This document shows, one piece after another, positions 1 through 7,530 of a stretch of 22,449 nucleotides of DNA. The notes beneath the pieces are model-generated. The model worked only from the letters and a program-made list of their open reading frames with translations. It was not told where the DNA came from and made no database searches. The stretch is from a virus. The position numbers were made by a program, and so were the translations under genes. The stretch's first letter is position 1, and every line of letters starts with the position of its first letter. The stretch spans positions 1 through 22,449 of IMG/VR virus record IMGVR_UViG_3300035180_001237, one strand, 5' to 3'.

Positions 1-1185
1 CCATAATGCAATCATACCATTTATAAAAGATTGGTCGCTATCTAGGTATTCTCCCATTTTTATAACCCAAGAGATAACAGATTTTACACCATTAACTATC
101 TCATCTCCTAATAATTTACCAATAGTATTTAATAATGCTACAATAGGTCTAAATGAGTCAGTAAATTCACCAGTATCGATATTATATACAGATTTTAATA
201 ATTCCTTTAATTTTAATAGTGATCCATTTAGACCGTTTGATATTTCATACTCGAACATTTGAAAAACGTCATGTAAGGCATTAAACATACCTGCTAGCCC
301 GTTTGCTTGTGCTTCACCAGATAAAGCAAATGCTTTAAATTGTTTCTCTAAAAATTCATAAGCTTTACCAGTTTTTATTGCAGTTAAATATTCTTCATGT
401 AAAGCACTACCATGACCTAAACCTAATGCACTTGATAATGTATTTGCTCTACCAATCAATACATCTTTATAATCTCGCATTAATTGATCTTGACCCATTC
501 CCAAAGATTTACCAACAACAGATGCATATCCAGCCATTGTCCTTGCTTGATCTAAATTCATACCAGCACCAGCAGATGGAGCAATTGCCATTTTAAATGT
601 TTCTGCTAATTCTTTTGTTGTTAAACCTAATCTTATAGCATCTCTTTGTAATTTTTTAACTTGTTCGCTTGATATTTCAACAGATTTATTAAAAGCATCT
701 TGTCCCTCTAATATTTTACCATTAGCATCTTTTATTGTATACATATCAGATACAAGACCAGCTATACCATTTTTAGTGGTATCTATATCCATTCTTAACT
801 CTAATGAATTTTTAAATAATTCAAATATACCCTCTCCTATTTTTTCTATTGCTTTTAATCCAACTTCTAATGCAACTAATTCTAATGCTGCATCTTTAAT
901 GGCGTGTTTCATTCCACTAAAAGAATCATGACTTACAGTGCTAATTGCTCTTGTATGAGAACTTACAGCAGATAGATGTGATGTCATACCTGATAATGAG
1001 CTTGATACACTACTTGCACCAGAAGAAGTTGTAGTTGATAATCTCGCTATATCTGCTCTCATACTATCAATAGCAGTTTTAAATGATACTGATACTTGTG
1101 CAGATATATTAGCAATTTTTTTAATTTCTGCTATTGCTTGACTTGCATCAGCTATAATACTAATTTTTATATCTTCGTTTGACAT
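1..1185 (-). CDS. Tail tape measure protein, N-terminal part (cut by window edge)
   Basis: Reading is open from the ATG at 1185 to the left edge, so about 395 N-terminal residues are visible and the C-terminus lies outside. The protein starts MSNEDIKISIIADASQ and continues with long helical, Ala/Ser/Lys-rich stretches and then a hydrophobic segment near residues 85-105. A phage tape-measure-like core follows, containing TKELAETFKMAIAPSAGAGM and a region resembling other tape measure minor tail proteins (LSSALGLGHGSA). Tape measure proteins set tail length and help DNA cross the envelope. Its start overlaps the stop of the chaperone extension by one base (TAATG), so translation is probably coupled. 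Its place right after the chaperone pair is the classic siphovirus order. Identity rests on this context and composition; no catalytic domain is seen in the visible part. Confidence 0.85.
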   Translation of the reverse strand, partial: MSNEDIKISIIADASQAIAEIKKIANISAQVSVSFKTAIDSMRADIARLSTTTSSGASSVSSSLSGMTSHLSAVSSHTRAISTVSHDSFSGMKHAIKDAALELVALEVGLKAIEKIGEGIFELFKNSLELRMDIDTTKNGIAGLVSDMYTIKDANGKILEGQDAFNKSVEISSEQVKKLQRDAIRLGLTTKELAETFKMAIAPSAGAGMNLDQARTMAGYASVVGKSLGMGQDQLMRDYKDVLIGRANTLSSALGLGHGSALHEEYLTAIKTGKAYEFLEKQFKAFALSGEAQANGLAGMFNALHDVFQMFEYEISNGLNGSLLKLKELLKSVYNIDTGEFTDSFRPIVALLNTIGKLLGDEIVNGVKSVISWVIKMGEYLDSDQSFINGMIALW

Positions 1186-1457
1186 TATATCATTCTTACC
1201 TTTATTTTTTTATTTTTATTTACATCATGAGGTATATCTTTTAATAATTCGTGAATGCTTTCTTGTGTATTTTCTATTTTTTTCTTCTTTTTATTTTCAA
1301 ATCCCATAAATCCTTTAACTAAAAGATGTAAAGGTGGATTATCAGCAAAATATTCATTCATAGAGATAAGACGGGGTATATCCATACATTCCTCAATATA
1401 CTCCCATGTCCATCCAGTGCAAACGATTAAATGAGAGTATATTTCACCCCAATTTAT
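1185..1457 (-). CDS. Tail assembly chaperone C-terminal extension, made by -1 frameshift (lambda T-like)
   Basis: This is the downstream frame of the tail chaperone. An ATG-started version would begin only at 1385, but the frame is open upstream to the slippery A7 tract at 1457-1463. The 24 extra codons encode a convincing protein segment (GEIYSHLIVCTGWTWEYI) that runs straight into MDIPRLISMNEYFADNPP. The pattern of an aromatic-rich stretch, a proline-flanked helix and a charged tail is typical of the T part of lambda-like GT chaperones. A -1 slip after codon 106 of the upstream gene gives a 196-residue fusion. No ribosome binding site precedes the ATG at 1385. The fusion would hold tape measure and tail tube subunits together during tail assembly. 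A separate 66-residue protein is the alternative, and less likely. Confidence 0.75.
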   Translation of the reverse strand: MNWGEIYSHLIVCTGWTWEYIEECMDIPRLISMNEYFADNPPLHLLVKGFMGFENKKKKKIENTQESIHELLKDIPHDVNKNKKIKVRMI

Positions 1458-1774
1458 TTTTTTGCTTCTGCTGTACCAACCTCATCTTTATTAACATTTG
1501 TCATTCCAGAAGTTGACATAATATTTACAAAAATTGTTTGAATATTTGATACATCAATTAAATCAGCAACATCATCTCTTGTTATATCTGGATAATTTCT
1601 TTTTAATGAAGCATGAGCTATATCAATAATTGCTGATATTTGGTTTGTTTGAGAATCGCTAGAAGTTACAGCATCAATTTTATCTTGTAATCTTTCAACA
1701 GCACCTAATGATAATGATGGGAATACATAACGAGTACCACCTAATTCAATTTCAAAACCTTTATATTTTGTCAT
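1454..1774 (-). CDS. Tail assembly chaperone, short form (lambda G-like)
   Basis: A 106-residue protein beginning MTKYKGFEIELGG, with the small size and make-up of phage tail assembly chaperones: a beta-rich start (YKGFEIELGGTRYVFPSL), then helices. It lies between the tail tube and tape measure genes, which is the diagnostic position. The gene ends GCA AAA AAA TAA, and the A7 run just before the stop is a -1 slip site leading into the next frame. A strong ribosome binding site (AAGGA) sits upstream. It has its own promoter at 1810-1837, placed after the tail tube terminator. Known members coat the tape measure protein during tail growth and are absent from the virion. Confidence 0.8.
   Translation of the reverse strand: MTKYKGFEIELGGTRYVFPSLSLGAVERLQDKIDAVTSSDSQTNQISAIIDIAHASLKRNYPDITRDDVADLIDVSNIQTIFVNIMSTSGMTNVNKDEVGTAEAKK
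1457..1463 (-). promoter_or_regulatory. Probable -1 ribosomal frameshift site (A AAA AAA)
   Basis: Seven A residues on the minus strand, in the zero frame as gcA AAA AAA, lie directly before the TAA stop of the short chaperone. This fits the X XXY YYZ rule for -1 slipping. The -1 frame stays open for 90 codons and contains a T-like chaperone domain. I did not find a convincing internal Shine-Dalgarno or a strong downstream hairpin by eye. Confidence 0.75.
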
Positions 1775-1809
1775 TTCTTTTTTTCCTTGTAAAGTAAAGT
1801 TTATAATAT

Positions 1810-1837
1810 ATTATAAAGCATTAATAATAAAAATCAA
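1810..1837 (-). promoter_or_regulatory. Promoter for tail chaperone / tape measure genes
   Basis: On the minus strand TTGATT (1837-1832) and TATAAT (1815-1810) are separated by 16 nt and lie 36 nt upstream of the chaperone start. It follows directly after the tail tube terminator, so the block is re-initiated here. Confidence 0.6.
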
Positions 1838-1839
1838 AT

Positions 1840-1867
1840 AAAAAGACATAATAATTTATGTCTTTTT
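1840..1867 (-). terminator. Hairpin terminator after the tail tube gene
   Basis: A 12-bp inverted repeat (AAAAAGACATAA and its complement, loop TAAT) lies just downstream of the tail tube stop. T-rich sequence flanks both sides, so it could work in either direction. It probably separates highly expressed tail tube mRNA from the chaperone block. Confidence 0.75.
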
Positions 1868-1892
1868 ATTTTTTACTTATTTATTTTAATTA

Positions 1893-2663
1893 TTATTCAG
1901 TTGTAGCCCATGACATAACATTACCAGCTGAATCAGCGAAAGCACTAAAATCTAATTCAGGCATCATAAAGTCATCTAATTTTGTTGATATTGATAATTT
2001 ATTTGATATACATTTGTTTAATGTAAGAACCAAAGATTTACCATCATAAGGCATATATAATTCAGTTGAAAATGATGGAGAATAACCCATTGGTATATTT
2101 TTTACAGTATTTTTAACAGCAGTTGTAGAAGTAGCTGTATAAGAATAGTTAATATAAACAACTAATAATGTATCAGCAGCAGCAAAAGTATAAATACCAG
2201 CATTAGATACTGAATATTGACCAGTTGTTGGAGCAGATGCAACTTTTGTTAAAGGTAAACCGGTCGCTTGATATACAACACCTAAATCTGTTTGAAAAGT
2301 TCCAGATGATGGTGGTGTTACAGTAATTTGGTATGGAGTTGCAGGAATAGCAGCACCAACAGTATCATAAACAACTGAATTTATACCACTTGTTTGACCT
2401 TGACCAAAAAACAAACTATTAAATATAGCACCTTTAATAGTTCCCATAGATGCTTTACAATCAATTTTTCCCTTACCACGACCGACATATTTAGCAAATT
2501 GACTATCAGATCCATGTAATTCTTTTGTTTCAAAAGATATATCTACTGATACATTTTGCAATATACCAATCATAATAGGTGTTGCATTAGCTACTGCTGC
2601 ACCTGTTGAATCTTGTAATTGTGTTCCCCACATTATTCCTGCTCCAAAGACTGCTTGACTCAT
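1893..2663 (-). CDS. Major tail (tube) protein
   Basis: A 256-residue protein starting MSQAVFGAGIMWG, rich in Ser, Thr, Ala and Gly with a beta-strand pattern throughout, as expected for a siphovirus tail tube subunit that polymerises around the tape measure. Residues around 30-80 (GILQNVSVDISFETKELHG, then KIDCKASMGTIKGAIFN) resemble tail tube families in which a conserved early strand pair is followed by a substrate-binding loop. A Thr/Ser/Pro-rich middle (about 105-185) may be a surface-exposed Ig-like insert. It lies between the tail terminator and chaperone genes, has a clear ribosome binding site (AAAGGAATAAA before ATG), and is followed by its own terminator. Assignment is by context and composition. 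Confidence 0.75.
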   Translation of the reverse strand: MSQAVFGAGIMWGTQLQDSTGAAVANATPIMIGILQNVSVDISFETKELHGSDSQFAKYVGRGKGKIDCKASMGTIKGAIFNSLFFGQGQTSGINSVVYDTVGAAIPATPYQITVTPPSSGTFQTDLGVVYQATGLPLTKVASAPTTGQYSVSNAGIYTFAAADTLLVVYINYSYTATSTTAVKNTVKNIPMGYSPSFSTELYMPYDGKSLVLTLNKCISNKLSISTKLDDFMMPELDFSAFADSAGNVMSWATTE

Positions 2664-2699
2664 AATTTTATTCCTTTTTAAAGTTAGTTTTTGTTAATT

Positions 2700-3128
2700 T
2701 TATGCTACTGTTATTTCTAATGGTATTATTGCTATTGCTATTGGACCTAATGCACCACCATCATTCTCTACTGTACCGTTTACTTTTACTGTATGAACTA
2801 ATCCACCTAATGTTTGTTTTCCTTGCTGTAAATTTTTTGAATCAAATAAATGTATAATATTATCTACAATAGGATTTAAAATACTATAAGGTACAACATT
2901 TGGATCACTTCCAGCATTTATATATACATAAACTTCTGCATGTAAAGTCCATATATTAGGCATACCAGTTTTTACAGTAGATGTTTCTTTTCCTTGCATT
3001 AAGAACATAGCTGGCATATTACCATTACCCATGTCATCCCAATGCCTTAATCTTCTTGATGTATAATTCAAATTAGGTACTGTTTTCAATAATGTAAATA
3101 AAGTACTATATATTAATTCTCTATTCAT
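2700..3128 (-). CDS. Tail terminator / tail completion protein
   Basis: A 142-residue protein starting MNRELIYSTLFTLLKTVP and ending with a hydrophobic strand (GALGPIAIAIIPLEITVA). The opening helix, the phrase RRLRHWDD followed by PAMFLMQGKE, and a closing beta strand match the fold seen in phage tail completion proteins of the gp17/gpU type, which cap the tail tube and join it to the head. Its start overlaps the end of the gp10-like gene by 4 nt (ATGA), so the two are translationally coupled. It precedes the tail tube gene, the usual place for this function. Family call is by pattern recognition. Confidence 0.65.
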   Translation of the reverse strand: MNRELIYSTLFTLLKTVPNLNYTSRRLRHWDDMGNGNMPAMFLMQGKETSTVKTGMPNIWTLHAEVYVYINAGSDPNVVPYSILNPIVDNIIHLFDSKNLQQGKQTLGGLVHTVKVNGTVENDGGALGPIAIAIIPLEITVA

Positions 3129-3601
3129 AAATCTACCTTTACAACTGCACCTTTTATTTTATTTAAAATCTCACTCTTCATATCAGCTAAAGAGCTACGC
3201 ATAAAACTTCTTTCTGGCATATTTACTCTTCTTATATGAGATTTTACATCTACTGTTTTTGGAGTTATACTTTTTCCAAAAGCTTGGCTTATTTTTCTTG
3301 TAAAACCATTTACATTAACTGAACCTTTAGAACCATATTCATGTATTCTTGCATAAACAACATTTGTACTTACTATTCCTATAACTTGATTAGAATTTGA
3401 AGAAACATTATATTTTATACTATTTCTTAATCTACCAGTTCTTACATTTAGTACTGTTCCTGTTAGTTTATCAGTTCTTATGTGATTTGTCAACTTTATT
3501 GATAGTTTTGTAATTTCTTCTGTTAATGCTTTTCTTATATTAACTTCATAATTATTTATTTTATTTTGTAAAACACTATCATCAAATCTAACATATATCA
3601 T
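3125..3601 (-). CDS. HK97 gp10-like head-tail / tail completion protein
   Basis: A 158-residue protein carrying the recognisable gp10-family signature: RTGRLRNSIKY near residues 54-64, then VVYARIHEYGSKG near 81-93, and NMPERSFMRSSL near 127-138. Members act at the head-tail joining stage, probably as tail-side connector or chaperone. A helical N-terminus with the repeated IxKLxxxL pattern precedes the domain. It sits 12 nt downstream of the connector gene and overlaps the next gene by 4 nt. Confidence 0.85.
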   Translation of the reverse strand: MIYVRFDDSVLQNKINNYEVNIRKALTEEITKLSIKLTNHIRTDKLTGTVLNVRTGRLRNSIKYNVSSNSNQVIGIVSTNVVYARIHEYGSKGSVNVNGFTRKISQAFGKSITPKTVDVKSHIRRVNMPERSFMRSSLADMKSEILNKIKGAVVKVDL

Positions 3602-3613
3602 AATAATATCCTT

Positions 3614-4162
3614 TTAAAAAGATATAACTTTTTTATAATTTTTTAATGTTACCTTTATAAATGCAGGTATATCAGAAGTTATAAAAGCAACAGTTTCACC
3701 AGCAACAACTTTACTTGATTGTTCTATATGTTCTATTTGTTTATATTTTGTTGCTATTAATTCTAAACATGCTTGCTCTATTTCAGGAGGAATTATTGAA
3801 TAACCCGCTTGATAAGTTATTACACAATTTAAACGACCTCTTGCAAAAACATATCCCTGTAATGCTATTTGCTCATCATCATTAATATAACCAGCCGTAT
3901 TTGTGTTTTGAGATAATGGTATAGATAAATCATTTACAACAACACTAGTAATTGAAGTTATAGGATAATCTCCACAAATATGAAACTGATTTCCTGTACC
4001 ACTAAATTTTTCAGTATATGTCTGAATTGATAATTCTTTATTTAACCATGTTTGTATAAATTCACTACATGCAGTAACTAAACGAGTAATAAGAGCATCA
4101 TCAGTTGTTCCAGTTATTCTTAAAAATTGTTTAGCATTTGATAATGTAGTTAAATCAGCCAT
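3614..4162 (-). CDS. Head-tail connector (HK97 gp6-like adaptor)
   Basis: A 182-residue protein with the typical adaptor layout. An N-terminal helical pair (SNAKQFLRITGTTDDALITRL, followed by ACSEFIQTWLNKEL) leads to a beta insert with DYPITSITSVVVND. It closes with QAGYSIIPPEIEQACLELIA, a common motif of connector proteins. Such proteins form a dodecameric ring under the portal. Its start overlaps the stop of the 55-residue gene upstream by one base (TAATG), and it is followed by the gp10-like gene, which fits the standard head-completion order. Confidence 0.85.
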   Translation of the reverse strand: MADLTTLSNAKQFLRITGTTDDALITRLVTACSEFIQTWLNKELSIQTYTEKFSGTGNQFHICGDYPITSITSVVVNDLSIPLSQNTNTAGYINDDEQIALQGYVFARGRLNCVITYQAGYSIIPPEIEQACLELIATKYKQIEHIEQSSKVVAGETVAFITSDIPAFIKVTLKNYKKVISF

Positions 4163-4329
4163 TATTTTTTACCTTTTACTTTTTCTACAAATACTTCAAA
4201 ACCATGTGTTAAAGCAGTTTCTAAATGTACTAATTCTACTTCAATACAATTTTCTTCATTAACTATATATTCTTTTCCTGCTATAACTATTTTTAATAAG
4301 CTATCGCTTAATGCTTTTAATTTTATCAT
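4162..4329 (-). CDS. Small protein between capsid and connector genes
   Basis: A 55-residue reading frame (MIKLKALSDSLLKIVIAG and on, ending VEKVKGKK) with a good ribosome binding site (AAAAAGGA) and a one-base stop/start overlap with the connector gene. It has its own promoter just upstream at 4348-4375. Its position matches small head-associated proteins found between capsid and connector genes in many phages, but I do not recognise a family. The sequence alternates short beta strands with a final helix and has no membrane segment. The tight overlap argues that it is a real gene. Confidence 0.75.
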   Translation of the reverse strand: MIKLKALSDSLLKIVIAGKEYIVNEENCIEVELVHLETALTHGFEVFVEKVKGKK

Positions 4330-4347
4330 ATAAAATCCTTTTTAATT

Positions 4348-4375
4348 ATTATACATTATTTATATAAAAAAGCAA
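4348..4375 (-). promoter_or_regulatory. Promoter for connector / tail genes
   Basis: On the minus strand TTGCTT (4375-4370), 16 nt, TATAAT (4353-4348). It lies between the capsid terminator and the 55-residue gene, so the connector block is re-initiated after the capsid transcript ends. Confidence 0.6.
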
Positions 4376-4384
4376 GTATAAAAT

Positions 4385-4412
4385 AAAAAACCCTTTTTTA
4401 AGAGGGCTTTTA
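4385..4412 (-). terminator. Terminator after the major capsid gene
   Basis: Inverted repeat in which AGGG/CCCT extends to a six-pair core with a further A/T stem, followed on the minus strand by a run of T (GGGTTTTTT). It lies 14 nt after the capsid stop. The plus strand also ends in T-rich sequence, so it may be bidirectional. Confidence 0.8.
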
Positions 4413-4425
4413 TTTTTAATTACTA

Positions 4426-5946
4426 TTAAGCAGCAATATTATAAATCAAACCAAAAGCTGGTGGGAAGTAATTTTTTAATACGCCATCAAAATAAACACC
4501 ATACTCATATTTACGAGTTCTTAATGGCCATTCCATTTGATAGTAATCACGTCTTAATGATTTTTCTAAAAGAACACCAGTATTACTTAATGGATAAGGT
4601 ACTGATTGACTATAAAACATAATAGTACCAGGAGCAGCATTTGGATGAACTTCAATTTTAATCAAATCACCAGTTATTTTATTTAAATATGATCTAACAC
4701 TTGTCCCTGCTTGTAAAGAGCTAGAACCATTGAAATCACCAGCAAATCTAACTAATGGAGCACCATTGTTTGCAATAACTAATTTTGTAATTAATGTTAA
4801 TACAGAAGCACTTACATAAATTGTATCTGGACTTAAACGATAATTTTGATAGAAAGAAATTAATGCATCTTCAATTTCTTGAACTCCACCAGCACCATCA
4901 CTTGTTAAAGTTGTACCAACACCTGCTGTACCTGTTGCTAATGCTTTAACATAAGAACCTGAACCAGGTTTTAATATTTGAGTCATTATACCGTCATAAA
5001 CAGTTGAGTCAATTGAGTTATCATTAGTAAATAAAGAAGCATTAACAGTTGAAGCTGATACATTATTAATTGTAACAGAGTTAATTGAAGTAACAGCCGT
5101 TAAAACTTCTGAACCAGCAACACCGAAGAACCAAGCATAACCAATTGCACCAGCAACAGCTGTAACACTTGCTGTAACAGAGTTTGTAGAAGTAGCACCA
5201 GTTGTAATTGAAGTAGCTACCGATTTTCTAGCAACACCACCTGCTTTTGTATAAGAAGTACCAGAACCTTGGTCTACCACTGTATAAGTTGGTACCAAAG
5301 TAGCACTTGCTTGAATAAATGATTGATTAACAGTACCGTTATTTAATCCAGCAACTTGTTCATAACCTTTTTTAGATAAAGCAACGCAGATTACATTATA
5401 AGTAATAGCAGTAGGTAAAAGTCCACCAGTAGTAGAAGTAGCAACAGTTGGAGTAGGAGTTGTTCCTAATGCCAAAGTAGCATTACCAGCCAAGTCTAAT
5501 TGTTCTTCTTGAATCATGGTAGCTTGTAAAAGATTTTTAACAGCAAGAGCTTTAACATCATCAAATCCTTTTGCAGCGAAATCAGCTTCAAATGTTACTG
5601 AGTTTTCTAATCCCATAAAGGCAAATTTAGCTAAATAATCAGCAGTTGTTTGAGCCATAACAGCACCACGAGCACCTTCAGCAACACCGATACCCATACC
5701 ATTTGTATTAATACCTGTTATTGCTCTCCAGTTTGCTTGGATACCCATTCCACCAACATTACGACTAATACGATTACGTAAAGGAGTCATAACTGGAAAT
5801 AATAATTTTGCTCCAATTTCTAAATCGTAGTATGTAATACCAGAAATAGCAGATCCTGATTGTGTAAATGATTTAGACAATTCATCAGCAATTGGATTAC
5901 TTTGAGCTGTTTTTAATGCATCAAGAGTTTTTTGTGTTTCATTCAT
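4426..5946 (-). CDS. Major capsid protein (HK97 fold) with an inserted domain
   Basis: A 506-residue protein, longer than the usual 300-400. The start (residues 1-160) and end (about 350-506) look like an HK97-fold capsid subunit: a helical N-arm, LFPVMTPLRNRISRN, an E-loop region with VAEGARGAVMAQTTADYLAKF, and a C-terminal part with LSPDTIYVSASVLT and MEWPLRTRKYEYGVYFDG. Between them lies a Thr/Ser/Ala/Gly-rich stretch (about 165-320) with TYNVICVALSKKGYEQVAG and GYAWFFGVAG. This repeats a strand-turn-strand pattern resembling Ig or fibronectin-like decorations. The gene follows the protease and has a strong ribosome binding site (AAAAAGGAAAT) and a terminator of its own, as expected for the most abundant virion protein. 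No separate scaffold gene is seen; the protease tail may fill that role. Confidence 0.9.
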   Translation of the reverse strand: MNETQKTLDALKTAQSNPIADELSKSFTQSGSAISGITYYDLEIGAKLLFPVMTPLRNRISRNVGGMGIQANWRAITGINTNGMGIGVAEGARGAVMAQTTADYLAKFAFMGLENSVTFEADFAAKGFDDVKALAVKNLLQATMIQEEQLDLAGNATLALGTTPTPTVATSTTGGLLPTAITYNVICVALSKKGYEQVAGLNNGTVNQSFIQASATLVPTYTVVDQGSGTSYTKAGGVARKSVATSITTGATSTNSVTASVTAVAGAIGYAWFFGVAGSEVLTAVTSINSVTINNVSASTVNASLFTNDNSIDSTVYDGIMTQILKPGSGSYVKALATGTAGVGTTLTSDGAGGVQEIEDALISFYQNYRLSPDTIYVSASVLTLITKLVIANNGAPLVRFAGDFNGSSSLQAGTSVRSYLNKITGDLIKIEVHPNAAPGTIMFYSQSVPYPLSNTGVLLEKSLRRDYYQMEWPLRTRKYEYGVYFDGVLKNYFPPAFGLIYNIAA

Positions 5947-5976
5947 TTTTTATTTCCTTTTTATAAAATTAAATTT

Positions 5977-7134
5977 TTAGTAGTTTTTTCTTATTTTTTG
6001 AGATTTCTTTATTGCTGTTGCAACTTCATCTATTTCATTTGAACCAGATTTATATATTACATCTTCAAATTCATTAGTAATACCTAATTCTTCATTTTTT
6101 GATATAGACATTAAAGAAGCTTTTGCAGGTTTAGGCATGTTTTCTAATTCATTTACTCTTTTTGCTAAATCTTCATTAATTTTTATTGTTTTTTGTAACT
6201 CTTCATTTAAAACTTCAAATTTGTTTAAATCTTCATTTACTTTTGATTTAACAACTTCTAAACCATAACCTTTTAACAAATTAATTATTTCTTCTGATTT
6301 ATTTAAGTCTGTATTTTTTTCTGAATATGCAACACTATCATCTTCATTATCAATATTAACATAATCATTTGAACTTGTCAACTCATCAGTTTCTTCTTTT
6401 GCAGAAGCTACTAATATATTACTTAATGTTTTAATTACTTCAATTAAATCAGATGGAAGTGTTGAGTTATCTTTTTCGTATTTTTCTTCATTTTCCATAC
6501 ATTCTTGCAAATATGCTAATTCTTGAACAATTGAAGCAAGCCAAGCTACATCTGATAAACCTTTTTTAATATCTGTATTATCTTCTGCTTTAATAACTTC
6601 TTCAACAACAACTTCTGCTTTAACAACTTCTTTATTATCCATTATTTGTTCCTTTTCTTCATTATCTAATATATTAATATCTTTGTCAATAGTTTCAGCT
6701 TTAAACATTGTAAAAATGGCTTCTGGATTAGCAGGACGATCAACTAATGATATTTCTACTAATTTAATTTGTTTTATAACTGATTTATTTAAATTATCTC
6801 TTTCTAAAACTTTACCACCAATACTAAAACCTTTATATGTTCCTGTTTGAACTTTTAATACAGCAATTGGATCTACTATATGAGCACCAAACCAAGTTTT
6901 ACCATCTTCACCAACTGATGCTTCAATTGCTGTACCTGCTGCATTATTACCATGCATTTCACGGACAGCACCAAATTTCATATAATCAGGTAAAGCATTT
7001 TTTAAAGCATCAGATGTTATAGTTTCCCCATCAGAGTCAATAGAGTTAGAGCTAGCATAACCCCATACTTTAATTGTACCATCATCTTGTTGTTCTGTTT
7101 TATTAATCTCACCGTAAATTTGTTTCATTTTCAT
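5977..7134 (-). CDS. Prohead protease fused to a scaffold-like C-terminus
   Basis: A 385-residue protein. Residues 1-150 form a capsid maturation protease domain. GYAS is followed by DSDGETI, the likely catalytic histidine is in REMHG (H61), YKGFSIGG lies near 100-107, and the catalytic serine is in EISLVDRPANPEA (S129). This resembles XkdF/HK97-type proteases that trim capsid and scaffold. Residues 150-385 are acidic and Lys/Glu-rich, with a predicted coiled coil (EELQKTIKINEDLAKRV near 315) and a terminal basic segment, typical of an internal scaffold or delta domain. Two close methionines occur (7134 and 7128); I chose the first because AAGGG lies upstream at a normal distance. The gene directly follows structured RNA copy 1 and may share its transcript. 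Confidence 0.9.
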   Translation of the reverse strand: MKMKQIYGEINKTEQQDDGTIKVWGYASSNSIDSDGETITSDALKNALPDYMKFGAVREMHGNNAAGTAIEASVGEDGKTWFGAHIVDPIAVLKVQTGTYKGFSIGGKVLERDNLNKSVIKQIKLVEISLVDRPANPEAIFTMFKAETIDKDINILDNEEKEQIMDNKEVVKAEVVVEEVIKAEDNTDIKKGLSDVAWLASIVQELAYLQECMENEEKYEKDNSTLPSDLIEVIKTLSNILVASAKEETDELTSSNDYVNIDNEDDSVAYSEKNTDLNKSEEIINLLKGYGLEVVKSKVNEDLNKFEVLNEELQKTIKINEDLAKRVNELENMPKPAKASLMSISKNEELGITNEFEDVIYKSGSNEIDEVATAIKKSQKIRKNY

Positions 7135-7194
7135 TTTTTAACCCTTTTAGTTTGTTTTATAGTTATTTGTACTTCTTTTAATTCATCTATATTT

Positions 7195-7472
7195 GTATAC
7201 CCTAGAGCTTAAAGACAAAGCAATCCTATAAGATTTTTCGCTTTATCTTTTAACAATCAAAATATATTTATTAAAATATACCCTGTCGCAATTGACTTTA
7301 TTACAGACTTTATGCAATATAAAAGCTTGGCTAAATTCACAATATCTTTTAATTACACCCTAGACCGGCTCTATAATTCGCACACCGTTGCATCTGTCCA
7401 CATTCTTATGCATTACAAGTTATGTTCGTTTGGCGTTATCCTCTGTATTCCATAACCATTTACTACTCTTCT
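7195..7472 (-). ncRNA. Structured noncoding RNA, copy 1 (unrecognised family)
   Basis: This 390-nt gap between spanin and protease genes holds no plausible ORF but is clearly related to 20983-21260. Both copies lie on the minus strand behind a promoter. Stems seen here: a closing stem (ATACAGAG at 7448-7441 with CTCT and GTAT near 7207-7197); a hairpin TGCAT/ATGCA (7412-7408 with 7393-7389) that becomes TGTAT/ATACA in copy 2; GTC/GAC closing AATTGC; an A/T hairpin near 7261-7280; and an 11-bp 3' hairpin (7250-7240 with 7221-7211, one G-U). Conserved unpaired blocks include AAACGAACATAA and GTGAATTTAGCC. Similarity continues weakly to about 7150, next to the protease ribosome binding site, so the RNA may be a leader or be processed from one. 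It does not match tRNA, tmRNA, RNase P, SRP or 6S signatures that I can recall. Confidence 0.75.
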
Positions 7473-7478
7473 TAATAG

Positions 7479-7507
7479 ATTATATGGTTATATTTTAAAA
7501 AAGTCAA
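7479..7507 (-). promoter_or_regulatory. Promoter of structured RNA copy 1
   Basis: On the minus strand TTGACT (7507-7502), 17 nt, TATAAT (7484-7479). The same -35 and the same T/A-rich spacer start occur ahead of copy 2. Transcription would start near 7472, about 25 nt before the conserved GGAATACAGAGG. Confidence 0.7.
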
Positions 7508-7530
7508 TATTTATTTTAAATATATTTAAT

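Noticed and set aside
378-1022. Plus-strand frames opposite the tape measure gene
   Set aside because: They are shadows of a long open minus-strand frame, with low-complexity Leu/His/Gln composition and no ribosome binding site.
7195-7472. Group I intron or RNase P RNA
   Set aside because: AAAGATAT resembles part of the group I S element, but no partner P7 strand was found and the order of elements is wrong. The RNase P motif GAGGAAAGTCC and its partner are absent.
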